Shown: positions 47,701 to 60,258 of the stretch, piece after piece
How positions within the stretch are numbered: the stretch's first letter is position 1
How the letters are laid out: every line of letters starts with the position of its first letter
Origin: Clarkia xantiana subsp. parviflora
Lineage: Eukaryota > Streptophyta > Magnoliopsida > Myrtales > Onagraceae
DNA length: 64,000 bases
Assembly (NCBI GenBank): GCA_036873135.1
Contig: JAPTYO010000009.1
Span: 24,077,756 to 24,141,755 of the forward strand
Reading direction: 5' to 3'
The notes under the pieces: model-generated
Databases searched by the model: none
What the model was told of the DNA's origin: nothing
The model's input: the letters and a program-made list of their open reading frames with translations, nothing else
Program-made: the position numbers and the translations under genes

Positions 47701-50150
47701 TCATGTAAAAACAATTGTACATCTATACTATTAAACTTAAGGAGTTTCGAGCGTCATGTAAAAGCAATGTGATTGTTCATTGTTTCGGAAACGTACCGGT
47801 TGCATATTATGCAAATGAATTTGCAAGCGATAAACGCTGTGATACATTCGCGTCATAGGTAGGCTAAGGATTCTCCATACTACTTCTGGTGCACATACCC
47901 AACGCACATCAATGTGTTTTTGTATTTCATCTTGATCTGATACCAGTCTGACTTCGAGCGCAACTCGATCAATACCTTTATGAATGTACTTATATAAATA
48001 CTTCACACTTTAAATGCTTGCACAAACCTCAACATTAATGTGACAATCGTACTTCAACAATAAGCACGAGTTGTATTGAACAACCTATATGTTATCAACT
48101 TTTACTTCAGGTCGATTTGGAAGTGATACCGAGCCTTGATCGCGTCGTCGGTATACATGATAAGAGTCGTTACCTTCCCTAGTGAAATTAGAGAAAGCTT
48201 TTGAAAATCCTTTCTTGCATTCTCCATGTTTTCTGTAAGGGGACGTTTGGTGGTCACATGGTCCATGAATCATATGTTTAAGCACAAGAGCATGAAGTGA
48301 GGGTTCGGTTCGTGAATCTGGTATTTCGGCACGTACAAAAGCATCATAGTCATCTGGAGAAGTTGGTTTATCATCATCATGAAGGATGATTAGCATATGT
48401 GCATGTGGAAGACCTCTTTTTTGGAACTCAATAACGTAAGTATATGCAACAACTCTTCCAAAAATTAGTCGCTTGAGTATATCATACTTGAATTCCTCAA
48501 AGCGACCATGAAAAATGCGAGCTAGTGAATCAGGACGATCAGATGGAACCTAATAAAAGTAAAACATATGATGTTTAATTAATTAATTGAAAAAATACTA
48601 CAACATAGTAAAAAGTATACATGTATATTGATAAGAAGTGGTCACCTGATATGGTAGCAACTATGATGTGATTTCTTGCCACGAAGGATTGCATATCATT
48701 GTGATAAATATAGATGGTTTTCCAAAAGTACTTACCAAAGCCATTGCATCTGAGTATATTTGGAACATGTCACGTCGAGAACCAACAAATGATGATGATA
48801 ATACTGTCCTTCGACCGACGGATCCTTTATGAAATAAAAAATAAATGTTTTATCATTGGTTAATTACATGATAGTGCAAAAACATGGGTATATATGTTAA
48901 AATGTATAACATTTTTATCATTTGCGGATTGACGCAAAGTATAAGTATTTAAGGAAAAATAATAATAAATAGCAACATGCATCAAGGTTTCCTGCAGTAA
49001 ATGAGTCCTCAAGTCCTCCGCAAGCATCAGCTCTGATAGTAACCTGATTTCTACGGAGCCATTCTAGCTTTTGTGATTCTATTTTAACATACTGATCGAC
49101 AACATATTGTTGGAGAAGACGTCCACCACGAAGAATTAAAGATTTTGTACGATCCTCCCTAATCTAGAATTACAATTCAAATACGGTAGATTAAACATAT
49201 CAATACTTGATAATATGGTAAATTGTGATGACAAAATAAACATAAGAGTAAAAAAGGAATTGTACATGCAATACAAAAGCGTAGTAGTCGCGACATGACA
49301 ATGTGCTTTCTTCATCATACGTCCAACCATATGTTCCTTGGGGAAGTAGGATCGGATATTGAAGGGGATCATAATAGCCGACTGTGTCTTTAACTTTCAT
49401 TAGTGGACCAGACTGCCTTTGAACGTCAAAATCACGAGTGGAATTCTCACTAACATCATTTGCTCCAACTATAACTGCTACTACTTGGTGCGCAGTAGGG
49501 ACAACATATTGATGCATATGCCGTGGTTGTTCTTTTATCAGTAAACTACATTGGTAAATATCAGACCTAGTAGATAACTGTCGAAACTGATGGACGAATG
49601 GATTCACAGTATTGAGAATTGAAGTTATTAGCTGCAAAATGGTAGGCTTCAATGAGTTATTTTCAACCAATCAGTTCTCTAGTTCCTGATTTGTATCATA
49701 TATATATGTCTGCAGATATCTAGGTCGTTGGTCTTCAGATGGTAACAGAGAACCAATCCGATGATATATTACCCCATGAGCTCTAAATGTATATATGCCT
49801 CGACTTTCGGGGATCAAGCTTTCATCAAAAAGGACACCCATTGAGGTAAAAGAGAAAACATGATTATAAGCACGAATATATTTTCTGAAGTGTGATCCTT
49901 CGACAGTTGGATCTTCATATAAATCTAACATGCCATCCGGGGGCGCATGCAGTGGAAAGTGAATCTCGCCGTTCTTGCAACATATGCGTAAATTCTCATG
50001 AAAGAAATGTTTGGCACCACATCTATTACAATATGTAGGATTGCGAAGAACGTAGTGCAAAGAATCCACACCTTCACGGAAATTGCGAGCAATACCTTGA
50101 TATCCCCTTCTTCCTGGGGTTGCAGGTAGAACTGTGGTGAAAATGGTCAA
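44722..50150 (-). pseudogene. Helitron Rep/helicase (HUH endonuclease plus PIF1-type helicase) pseudogene
   Basis: It read as the single large protein that nicks and rolls out Helitron DNA. N-terminal part 50150-49200 (ICCKNGEIHFP, FRAHGVIYHRIGSLLP, YPILLPQGTYGW). HUH motif at about 48393-48422 (KRGLPHAHMLI). Rep tyrosine region at about 47975-48006 (KYLYKYIHKG). Helicase Walker A at about 46845-46880 (FDGPGGTGKT), motif VVILGGDFRQVLPVVP at about 45617-45663, and final [12 protein letters not shown]...VALSR at 44790-44910. Several frame changes, stops and a 905-bp insertion between Walker A and Walker B regions break it. Some breaks may be introns, but it is not a working gene. Confidence 0.85.
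45705..46609. mobile_element. Harbinger-like element with VNTR core, copy 1
   Basis: Terminal inverted repeats of about 55 bp begin GGGCACGTTTGATTG and continue through cggtattgcgatatcc and taatacc repeats. Flanks are tca (45702-45704 and 46610-46612). The GC-rich core (about 46100-46335) is a minisatellite of about 19-20 bp units (agcccggcccgaaccgccc type). It inserted into the helicase region of the Helitron. There is no transposase. Confidence 0.75.
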
Positions 50151-50164
50151 CTATTAGACATAAT

Positions 50165-50450
50165 GAAAAAATAAAAATAAAGATGATGTATGAGAAAATA
50201 TTTGCATCGAGTACCATGGAAGTTTCGCAAACGGCCTACACCATGTGTTGTTAAAGTGTCTGGAATATGTGTTGCAAAAGGATTGACAACATTGTTCCCT
50301 TGTACTGGCAGTGATATATAAAAACTATATTAAAGTCCATTTTGGAAGGTGAAAAACTTCTATAAATCGTATAAGTGAATTATATACCTTGGTAGTCGAG
50401 TGGATGATTGACACCGCGGTTCGCAGAAGTACACGGAATATGACTTGTTG
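50165..50450 (-). repeat. Helitron 5' exon region, copy A
   Basis: It is closely similar (about 85%) to 53025-53290. Both contain tttgcatcgagtaccatgg-type and gacaccgcggttcg-type blocks in the same order, indicating a tandem duplication inside the Helitron with about 2.86-kb offset, 2.2 kb of which is the solo LTR. Confidence 0.75.
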
Positions 50451-50639
50451 AAGAGCCAGCACCATAATTATCCTGTTTTGGTACTGGCATGCGGGCAAGC
50501 CTACGAAAAGTATTTAGACGAATTGAACCTAACAATATGAAAAAAAACAGTTAGAAAAAATGAACGTATATATGAATAAATATTTTTGGAATTATTTATA
50601 ATGAAAATATATGTAGAACTAGTGAATGCGTACTGCGCG

Positions 50640-52533
50640 TGTAAACACCTAATTTTGGACCACGCGCGACACGCATGACATGTGGCGTGCTAAATGAGGA
50701 AATGTCTAAGTATGGCAAGTCAAGAAGCTTCCAAGAATGACTCCTGCAAAAATTAGGATAGTTTACGTATTTATTACAGAAAATATTTGTTGAATATTTA
50801 GTATTAAATTTCTGAATATTTAGTATTAAATTTCTGAATATTTAGTATTTATTAGTAGAATAAATCAGCAATATTTGTTGCTCAAATTAGACTAGACCTA
50901 GGTACTATATATATACTAGTATATTTAGCTTGTAAGGGGACGAAAAATACAGAAGATAATTACAAGGAAGATTCATTCTAATTTTTGTGTTTAGGTTAAT
51001 CGATATTTTATTTGGTTCGTTTATTGTTATTAATTAATTATTATTGTTTGTACTTTGTATAGTTGTATTTGCTTTCTTCACCGTATCCCTCCAGCATGAA
51101 TCCCTCTTTTGCTCATTAACCATTGCCATCGATGACGAAGGTGACATCCACACATACGTTCCGATAATCCCTGCCGTGACGACTCCAGCTTCGTCGATGC
51201 TTCCGTAGATTCACCAGGACTCGCACCACCAACACCGCACCTCCTCTGTTCGTGTCCAAGATCGACTCCTCTCCCCACCGGAGTTACACCTAGCAAGCCA
51301 TCTCGCATCGGCCCCACTCCACCGATCCCGGACAACCGTAGCGCCTCTGACCTCGCCCCAAGTCTAGCGTAGCCAAACCACCGAGCCCACCTTCTTCCTC
51401 ATCGGAGCCACTATCAAAGACGCCATCTTCATCTTCACCACGTCCCAGCTGCGTAACCGAGCCATGAAGATACCCACGCTCATTCATCACCATCCTCTCC
51501 TCCGACGTGGCAGCACTTAGAAGCATCCGTCCCCCTCCTGCAATCGACTGGGCCAATCGTCCTCCGAACTCCTCACCGTCGACCGACCACTTTTCCCGCT
51601 CCGACATAGCCTATGCTTTAAGGCATCCAACAGATCAGCCAACCATTCATGCTCTCCTTCTTGCACTATTTCCTCTTCATTCATATATACAATATTAACT
51701 GATTGTACATTCATATTTATATTCCTCAAGCTATTCGTGGATTCTTTTTCTTTCAGTTATGCAAGATTGTGAAGGCTTACATATGAAACAGATGAATCTT
51801 TGGGATTTGCTAGAACACAGAAGAGACGTCCCTAGTCCATTTGTTGCACTCTCCGACATCACCGGACCTTCTTCCATGCGGCCACCATCCATAGCCGGTC
51901 ATCTTGATTCCATAAGCCTCGCCGTCGTTACTGCTCGAACACCATTCGTCTCCTCCGGTCATCTCTGGTTGTTCCGTTGCAGTCCCGGGAATTCGTCAAA
52001 TCCTTATCTTCCATCTCGGTTTCGCGATTGCCTTCCCAAGATCGACCCTCGATCCAGCACCACCGACGACAAAGACACCTCTCAGCCACCCCAGACCACC
52101 TGTTGTCTACATAACTCAGATTCGTCTCAGCCCGAAGTTGCTCCTCGCTCCACAAATCGATCCGCCGCTGCCTGCTCTCCCTAGCCACCGTATCCAGCCC
52201 GAGGAATCATTCCAACCAAGGTCTGCTCTGCCGAGTCCGCCCCGCACAGCCACCAAGCACCCAAAGCACCATTTCTTTGATTCGTCACTTTCTTGGAGAG
52301 GGAAGAAGTTGCCATAGTCAACTCATCATGGACCTTGGCCTGAAACACAAAAACGGAGGTTTTCCTAGAATCCTAAGACATTATCATTGTTATTATATTA
52401 TTATCTATCTAATCATATGTCACCGTATTAGATTTAATTATTAATATAAAGGTATATTGACATTTAGTTTGTTTTATTTTCAATGTAGATTTTTCTTTTA
52501 ACAATCTTGTTACATAGGTTTTTATTAACAATT

Positions 52534-52566
<33 letters not shown>

Positions 52567-52837
52567 GCTATTTTAACTCGAATTATGCAATTTATGGCAA
52601 ATTAAGTGAAAAGAGTACCAAAAGGACGATATTATTACCATGTGTTTTAATTCGTAATAGAACCCCCGAACTCGAATATTTGCTCGTAGACCGATTTTAT
52701 ACCTAGATGTTTAATTCATTATTCGCTTAGGTAATTTAGGATTCTAGTTAGCCTTTTAATTAACTAGTGGCGACTCTTTCAAAAATCCACGTTTTTAAAA
52801 CGTAATTCGCCATAGGTCGGATTTTTAGGTTCTGACA
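50640..52837 (+). mobile_element. Solo LTR of a long-LTR retrotransposon, 5-bp TSD
   Basis: It starts TGTAAACACC and ends GGTTCTGACA, flanked by exact gcgcg (50635-50639, 52838-52842). At 2198 bp it is a long LTR, as in some Gypsy lineages. A TATA-like tatatatact lies at about 50911 and a C/T-rich leader at 51080-52330. It has no gag or pol. The same family supplies the LTR end at 60677 and the LTR start at 63910. Confidence 0.75.
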
Positions 52838-53024
52838 GCGCGTACGCGTCGCGGTTGTGGTGGAAAATGATCTAGAGAAACAACTCTTGAAGGTTCATCT
52901 ATATAGAAGAGAATAATTTATTCTTATAAGTACATAAAATATTTAAATTTAGAAATGTAAATAGACAAAATATTTGAGTTTTTGTAAAACTAATTTACAA
53001 CTGCAGAAAGATAATGTATCGTGT

Positions 53025-53290
53025 AGTTGGTGAGAAAATGTTTGCATCGAGTACCATGGGAGTTTCGCAAACAGTCTACGCCATGTGCTGTTGAAGTGTC
53101 TGAAATATGCGTTGCAGAAGGGATTGACATCATTGTTCCCTTGTACTGGCATGGAAATAGAACAAATATATGAAGCTCCATTTTGGAAGGTGAACAACTT
53201 CTATAAAGGGTATAAGTGAATTAATACCTAGGTAGTTGCAGGGACGATTGACACCGCGGTTCGTAGAAGTACGCGGAATATGACTTGTAG
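53025..53290 (-). repeat. Helitron 5' exon region, copy B
   Basis: Partner of 50165-50450. It ends where the Copia LTR at 53295 begins. Confidence 0.75.
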
Positions 53291-53294
53291 AAGA

Positions 53295-56200
53295 TGTTAG
53301 ATTACGATGAGTAATCACTACGAAAACTAAATCATGGTACATGCTAGTAATCGAAATTACGCAGCGGAAGTTTCACACATACCTTTACAGTTATCCGTAG
53401 ACCCAAGATCTTCGCATGAGGGAGTTCACAATCCTCCGGTCGGCACCTATATGGGTTCTTGTGAAGGAAGCCCTACGTGGTATATTCTCCACAGTAAAGC
53501 CTCTGATCGATTCTTGGCAAGGGACAGATCTCCGGAGTGTTTGCTCGAAGGCAAATTGGCACAGCCTTGGTGTTGATGTGGTTCGGCCAAAACTTAGTGT
53601 GGAGATGAGTGTTTTTCTCTCTAAAACAATCCAATGAAGGATTAATGATTAACCCTAAGAATCCCCTAACACTATGTATTTATAGAAGGAGCAAAGTGGA
53701 CAAAAATCCACTTTGCCCACCTTAATAATTCAGCCGGTCTATGCATAAGGGAGGCCCATATTTTGGGCCCCTCATGTCAATTGGGATTTGGGTCTGGCCC
53801 ATTTCCTAATGTGAAATTTACCAATTAACTTAGGTAACATATACATATAATGGGCTTCCATTTACGGCACCCATCACCATATGCTTACAGCTCCCACTCG
53901 CCGGAATGGGAGGGTGCCTGTTAATGTATTGTCGTCCAAATCTGCATCAACATTTCACTCCTTCGATCTGATATTTGCTTCTGAACATTTCATACGAGGT
54001 TTGCCGTGCGACCGGTGGACACGACGGGCATCATGCTACTCATCTGTTAGGAGTATTGTAGCGCCCGCGGAACGTTGATTCCCTTTTCTCCAATCAACAT
54101 GTTATAAACAATATTTATATAGTGTCGCGCTGTATCCTAGGTCAACTGATAATTCTCCATTTGCCTAGTTTCCACTTAGGAACACTTCTCCAAGGCATCC
54201 GTACAAGTATTCACAACCTTCAACTAATATCTGGTTGGTGACCACCTTAGTGAATACAAGATTCGGTGAATTACAGGTGAACTTGACCATCCCCATCGCT
54301 CATACCCTTAGTCAAACCCAACTGATTTCCAAAGACGTGGTCACTGGGCCTTTTTGTTCAGCACTACGCTCGTACGCCGGGAAGCGAGCATTGAGCCTGA
54401 CCTTAGGTATGAGTTCTGAGTCCATGAGAATACTTCGGGTGCCTCTTCATAAGGCTCCCGGGATCAATCACTCACTCGAGGTGAAGAAGTTTCCGCCCGC
54501 CAGAATCACGAGGATTCCTTTCCTAGCACAACCGAGTTGTGACCTCGTGGTCGAACGTGGCACGCGTAGTATGAATCACACGTCGATAGCATACCTGAAC
54601 GTTTAAGTTCAAAGGAATGAGATATGTCAAATCATGCTATCGCAGATTCTCATCTGGCCCAGAATGTGGATTATTGACGAACGAAGTTCATCATGGCGAT
54701 CTGCAAAACGAAGATCATGTCGAGTTACTTCGACACTAGATGATCGTTTTTCGTAATCAGGTTTATCCCTCTGATTCTTAGCCAGCCTTGCTTGGCAGAG
54801 GCCTCCATCCACCGCAAGACGACTGTACTTGTGTGACGAGGTAAGACCCACATTCGACATAGTTTTGGAAGAGGATTGCGTCCTCCTACGACTTAGTTTA
54901 TAAACAAAAAATTTGATATAATCAAAACATTATGACGTCGAAAGATCATAAAATCAATTGCAATTCTTTCGTTTCAAAAATGTAACTTCCAATTATCAAA
55001 ATGTTATCACAGTTACATGTCATATCTAAACCCTACGCAATCCAAGTAGTTTTACATGCTTTTCGAATATCTCCCTGCGTAGTGGTTTAGTTAATTGGTA
55101 TGCAATCATATTATCAGTGTACAAGTATTCCATAGTGATTATATTGTCTTCTACCATAGATTTAGCATAAAATTATTTCACATCAATGTGTTTGGTCCTA
55201 CTATGGTACTTCAGATTCTTTACTGCCGCAATGGCTGCTTGACTGTCAGAGAAAACCTTCACGGGTTTACTCCCGACGTCACCATCTAGCAGCGCAGTAA
55301 GAAACTTTTTCAGCCAGACCGCTTCCTGTGCGTTCTTAGAGAGAGCTACGAATTCCGATTCCATCGTTAACAGCGCGACACAAGTTTGCTTCTTGCTCGT
55401 CCATGAAATGACGACATTATCAAGTAGAAACGCTCCTCCTGTGGTGGACTTACGATCATCTGGATCGCCACCATGGTCGGCGTCACTGTAAACGGGTCAA
55501 TTCTAACTTCCCGCCCTCAAAGCACAGCGCATAGTCGGCAGTACCTTTCAGATAACGAATATTCGTTTTACAGCCTTTAAATGTTGATAGCTAGGATCTG
55601 ATTGGAAACGTGCTACTAGGCCCACGATGTAACAGATATTCGGACGGGTGCATTGCATGGTATACATCAAACTACCAACCATGCTTAAATAATATGCACC
55701 CTTTATCTATTCACGCTCTACCGGGTTCTTGGGGCCGTCACGTTTTGACAGTGCGCACCCAAACAGCACCGGCGTATCCACGGGTTTGGCATCTTGTAAT
55801 CGGAACCTTTTCAACGGCTTGTTGATATAGGCTTCTTGAGACAGACACAATTTTCGAGTAGCCCAATCTCTAGCAATCTTAATGCCTAAGATATATGTGG
55901 CTTCTCCCATGTCTCTTTCATCTCAAATACAGATGCTAACCAGGACTTTGACTTATTCATGAAACTTACGTCGTTTGCAGCAATGAGTATGTCGTCCACG
56001 TATAAGGTTAAGATGACATACTTAGAACCAAAGGTCTTATAATACACGCACAGATCCTCGTGAAGATTCACGAATCCGTTTCCTACGATTTCCTCGTTGA
56101 ATCTGCGGTATCATTCCCGTGACGATTGTTTAAGACCGTAGATGAACCTTTGGAGTTTACAAACTTTACGTTCGTTACCAAAAGTAATGAAACCCTCCAG

Positions 56201-57960
56201 CCAGTGTTTTGAAAACCGTACCGGACCGCGCAGTCCGACCGGGTCGGGTCGCGAAACGGATACAGAGAGGGTCCGGTCCCATGAAATTTCAGACTGCAGA
56301 GCAAACCCGGTTCTCTTAGAGAAAATCCGGTCGAACCGGATTGGACCGGAAGAACCGGAACCGGTCCGACCGTGACATACCTAAAAAAACAACAGAGAAG
56401 AAAGTTACAAGGCTATGAACTAAGAAACAAAAATGGTAAAGTTCTTCATCTCTAGCCATAAGAACCAAGAGCCATGGTTTCCCCCGCCTCTTTGCTAGCC
56501 GAGCTTTGGTGGCCAAGCCCTCCTTCACCGTGAAAGCTTCACACCTCTTCTCCTCTACACTACACATCGACGGAATAGAAGACCAAAATTTGAACGGAAG
56601 CAAAAAGAAGTGAATTGGATAGGAGACCACTATTTTCCTCGAATTAAGAGTTTCAGAGTGATGGGAGAGAAGATGCAAGGAGAGAGAAGAGGAGAGCTAG
56701 CAATGGGAAGGTTGCTTTCTACTTCGTACTTACTTCTTTAATAGGAGAGCTAACAATAGGAGACCACTATTTTCCTCGAATTAAGTTACTAGTGTTTTTT
56801 GCTGCTGTGTATTGACTTCGAAATTGGTGATAATATGCACATTAATCAAGATTCCCATTTTACTCACTCCTTAAAAGGTTTGCTTTATACAGCTGTAGAA
56901 AGTAAAAAGGTGGTTGCTTTCTAGGTTTGCTCCCAAGTTCATTCACTTCTCGAGAAATGCAGGATCTAATGGAACCGGGTTCGAACCGGGTTTAACCGGT
57001 CAAACCGTAAACCGGTTATATTTCCGGTTCAAGGTCCGATCCGGTTTTCAAAACACTGCCTCCAGCTGCTCCTTGTAGATCTCTTCCTCCAGGTTTCCGT
57101 GGAGGAATGCGGTCTTAACATCCATTTGGTGCAGCTCGAGATCGAGACTTGCAACCAAGACCAAAATGGTCCGTATTGTGGTGTAACGCATAGTTAGTGA
57201 GTATGTTTCGTCAAAGTCTACTCCGTGAAGTTGGGTATATCCTTTCGCAACAAGTCGGGCTTTGTAGTGCTCGACCTTTCCGTCAGCAGTGAGTTTCAAT
57301 TCAAGAACCCACTTTGCTCCTATGGCCATGCGGTTAGCAAGTAAATCAACTAAAGACCATACCGAATTGGCTTTCATTGATGGGATCTCTTCCTCCATTG
57401 CATTCATTCATTCCTTTGCCTGAGGTCTTTCCAACGCTTGTTGAACCATCACTGGTTCGTCAACAGATGTTAGAGCGAATATTTCTCCTCTCTCGGTAGG
57501 ATACTTCCTAGGAGAAGTTCTATGTCTTTGACTACGTCTAGGCTCGTTGCCCCCATCTTGACTCTAAACATTACTCTCATTCGGAACAATGCTTCTAATC
57601 GGAGCATCACTCCCATTGGGAACAAGTGCAGTGCTCGAACCTTCACCTACAACCTTCCTAAGACGACCTCTTGGTATCGGGATCCTATCTCCGAGATTAA
57701 TTCCTTGATCACTAGGACCTGGAACCAAGTTGGTCGGTACACTCCCACTGGAAACAATGGGTAGTATCAGTGGTTATGGTATTGGTTCGGCGACATGATT
57801 ATCAGGTTCAACTTGATTCGTCTCTGCAGCAACAGTGATTGTGGTAGGGTTTGGTCCTCCCACTGGATTTACTATGAAAATGTTTCCATTATCATTTACC
57901 ATGTCATTCACTTGAGTTGCCGGTTCCCACTCCAAGTAAGTGGGACCTAATCATCGATGA
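53295..57960 (-). mobile_element. Copia LTR retrotransposon, 5' truncated
   Basis: The 3' LTR is 53295-53889 (TG...CA on the + strand), next to a purine tract (agtgggagc on the - strand, 53890-53898). Coding (- strand) from about 57955 to 55028: integrase-RT linker, RT start at 57407 (ANSVWSLVDLL, ARLVAKGYTQLHGVDFDETY), DVKTAFLHGNLEEEIY, interrupted by a hAT-type element, then LYVDDILIAAND at about 55990-56025, and RNase H at 55173-55364 (SDSQAAIAAVKN, SRTKHID). The stretch 53899-55027 is non-coding. Gag, protease and the 5' LTR are missing. It inserted into the Helitron. Confidence 0.85.
56202..57058. mobile_element. hAT-type element, perfect 8-bp TSD, inside Copia RT
   Basis: The ends CAGTGTTTTGAAAACCG and CGGTTTTCAAAACACTG are perfect inverses. 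Flanks cctccagc occur on both sides (56194-56201 and 57059-57066). Subterminal gaaccgg/ccggtt repeats resemble the 1548-1891 family. The core contains two similar segments (56615-56645 and 56760-56790, aggagaccactattttcctcgaattaag-like). No transposase frame. Confidence 0.92.
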
Positions 57961-58357
57961 TTATATATAGCCTAATATCAGTCGACGTAAAAGGGGGGAA
58001 GACGTTGGATGTTGAACAATATCTCTGAATTAAAAATAGTTTGTTGCGGGATATTAATCATGGTGTTTTCTTCTTCACGTTGAGTTTGAGTCCATATATA
58101 AGCTTCTTTGTCCAAGGCTTAGACACCGAACTTGACTTCATCCCGCATAGCATCTTCCACGCTGATTCACCACCTCGCCGGAGACCACATCAGTCATCAC
58201 CCTCCTCCGTACGGACCTCCACAGCAGTAGCCGCGCAGCCCGGCTCAGAAACTGCCAATCTCACCTCTGTACGACCGCCAACCTTTGTTCTCTGGTAGCC
58301 AGTCTGTGATCAGCCACGACCAGCTATCTATCCTTAGTCCGATTTGATGAAGGTTCG

Positions 58358-58401
<44 letters not shown>

Positions 58402-58477
58402 TTATCTCAGAATGTATACATATATATACATGAAACTGACTTTTTGTCTTTTCCCCAATCCTTGCTGTTACCTATAT
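57961..58477. other. Unassigned; C-rich leader-like stretch and (CT)n
   Basis: A tatataagc (58095-58103) precedes an 85-codon open frame (58041-58298 +) rich in S, P and R, then a possible donor at 58352 (gaaggttcg). It could be an LTR leader or an orphan first exon. No family is recognised. A (CT)n microsatellite follows at 58360-58398. Confidence 0.3.
58360..58398. repeat. (CT)n microsatellite
   Basis: About 19 CT dinucleotides. Confidence 0.95.
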
Positions 58478-59400
58478 TCTATATAATAATTCTAATAGAA
58501 GTTACAAATTCTAGACAAGTAAGTTTTTAACCCTTTTTTCTATCTCCATTTTATTTGTCCATGTCAATTTATAAGGAGTTACATGTATTTCATAAACCTC
58601 TATCTTCACATGGAGCTCTATAATTAGAGAAATGCACCACATTCACCATCAATGTCCGTTTCAATATTTATCACTTTTTAAAAGCATTTTTAGATTTCTT
58701 TACCATTTTTTCATAATATTAATTAATTTTTTTTTTCACATAAATACTTTCAATTAAATCACTTAATTTTTCGTAACTATTTATATGTAGTGTATCTCAC
58801 AATAATATGAATTTTTTCTATATATTATTTTAATAAAAAGTATAGTAATCTTTTACCAAGTTATGTATATTTATATTTTTTTTTTCACTTAAAATTATTT
58901 AAAAAAATTAGTATGAGTAAATATAAATATTATCTTAATATTAGAGTATAATTTCTTAATTTCACATATCAAATACTTAATTATTTATATTATTATTTGA
59001 AAAAGTGTAATGCACTCTTTTTTCAAATTATATTTATTTATCTTTTTCACTTCAAATAATACACAACCAATAATTATAAGCATGTATAAATAATTTATTA
59101 ATATTAAAGTATATAGATTATTCTCATGAACTAAGAATTCTTAAATTTAGTGTAATATATAACTGAAAAAATAATTAAATTTTGTATATCGTGAGATATC
59201 TATCTATCTATATCAATATATATTATATAAATATAATATATTAAGAAATACTGATATATTATTTGTGATTATGTAATTAATATTTTTAAAAACGATAAAA
59301 CTAATGAAAACATAAAACTGGATATCTAAGAAATTTGTATTTAGACTATTATAATAATCAATTATGACTTATATTATTTTTTTATTGACATCTATTTAAT

Positions 59401-59440
<40 letters not shown>

Positions 59441-60258
59441 ATTAACCATATCATTTCCTATTTTTACAATTAGTAATAATATTATGAATAACTTCTGTTT
59501 CAATTCAAAATACTTTAATGCGCTCTTTTACCAAATTATGTATAGTTATATTTTTTGCACTTAAAAATAATATAAATGATAATCATTATAAGTATGTATA
59601 AATATTTCTTAATATTAAATTAGATAAATAATTCTCATGACGCACCAATGTTCAAATTAAAAGTCGATATATATTTAAAAAACGTTATATTTAGTATATC
59701 ACAGTATATCTCTATATATCTAATAAATTGTGATATATTGATGTGTTATTTATGTACATGTAGTATTTTTTAAATGATAAAAATTTCTATTATAATAATG
59801 TCTTATATTATTTTTTACTAACTTCTATTTTTCTATTAATATATATTTCATGGAGAAAAAAATATAAATAATATAAACATATATTTAACTATATTTTTTT
59901 TTTTCACTTTTTAGAATTAGTAACAAATTATGTCAATTATTTATTACTGTTAAATTAATTATAATATTTTTACTGATATATTTATTTATTTAGTTATTTA
60001 ATTTCTTTAATTATTTTTAAATAAATTTAAAGCTAATGGAAGCATACGTTTTATATATTAAATATTCGTTTTAGACTACTATATTAATCAATCATCTTAT
60101 ATATTTTATTTATCTTCTTACATCTATTTTGTGAAAAATAATAATTTAATCTACATGTTATTTCTAAACTTTGTTGTATAAATAATTTCAATTATTTTAA
60201 ACTTCAACTATTTAATAAATATTTTGTATACCGCGCAACGTGCGGGTCGATTATCCAG
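58478..60258 (+). mobile_element. Candidate AT-rich non-autonomous Helitron
   Basis: The start TCTATATAATAATTC resembles the Helitron start at 20479. The end has a GC hairpin (60231-60246, ccgcgcaacgtgcggg) followed after 8 bases by CCAG then T, one base from the usual CTAG. The interior is extremely AT-rich, with a (TA)n run at about 59403-59437 and no gene. The base before the start is T rather than A, so the 5' border is approximate. Confidence 0.5.

Larger units (their letters stand above)
44246..53294 (-). mobile_element. Autonomous-type Helitron, decayed and interrupted
   Basis: The 3' end (- strand) is CTAG at 44246-44249 before a host T, preceded by a GC hairpin (about 44255-44272, cgcgctacgcg core). 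Coding for Rep/helicase runs leftward from about 50150 to 44722. The 5' end was not found: a Copia element begins at 53295 within it. Other insertions are 45705-46609 and 50640-52837. The region 50165-50450 is repeated at 53025-53290. Confidence 0.75.

Noticed and set aside
51078..52188. Several overlapping open frames of 60-140 codons on both strands
   Set aside because: They lie inside a TG...CA sequence with an exact 5-bp duplication (solo LTR). No protein family is recognisable and frames are open on both strands because of C/T-rich composition.
53899..55027. 123-codon open frame and others in the Copia 3' part
   Set aside because: The region lies between the RNase H end and the LTR of the - strand Copia element. 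Frames are not conserved with any domain I recognise.
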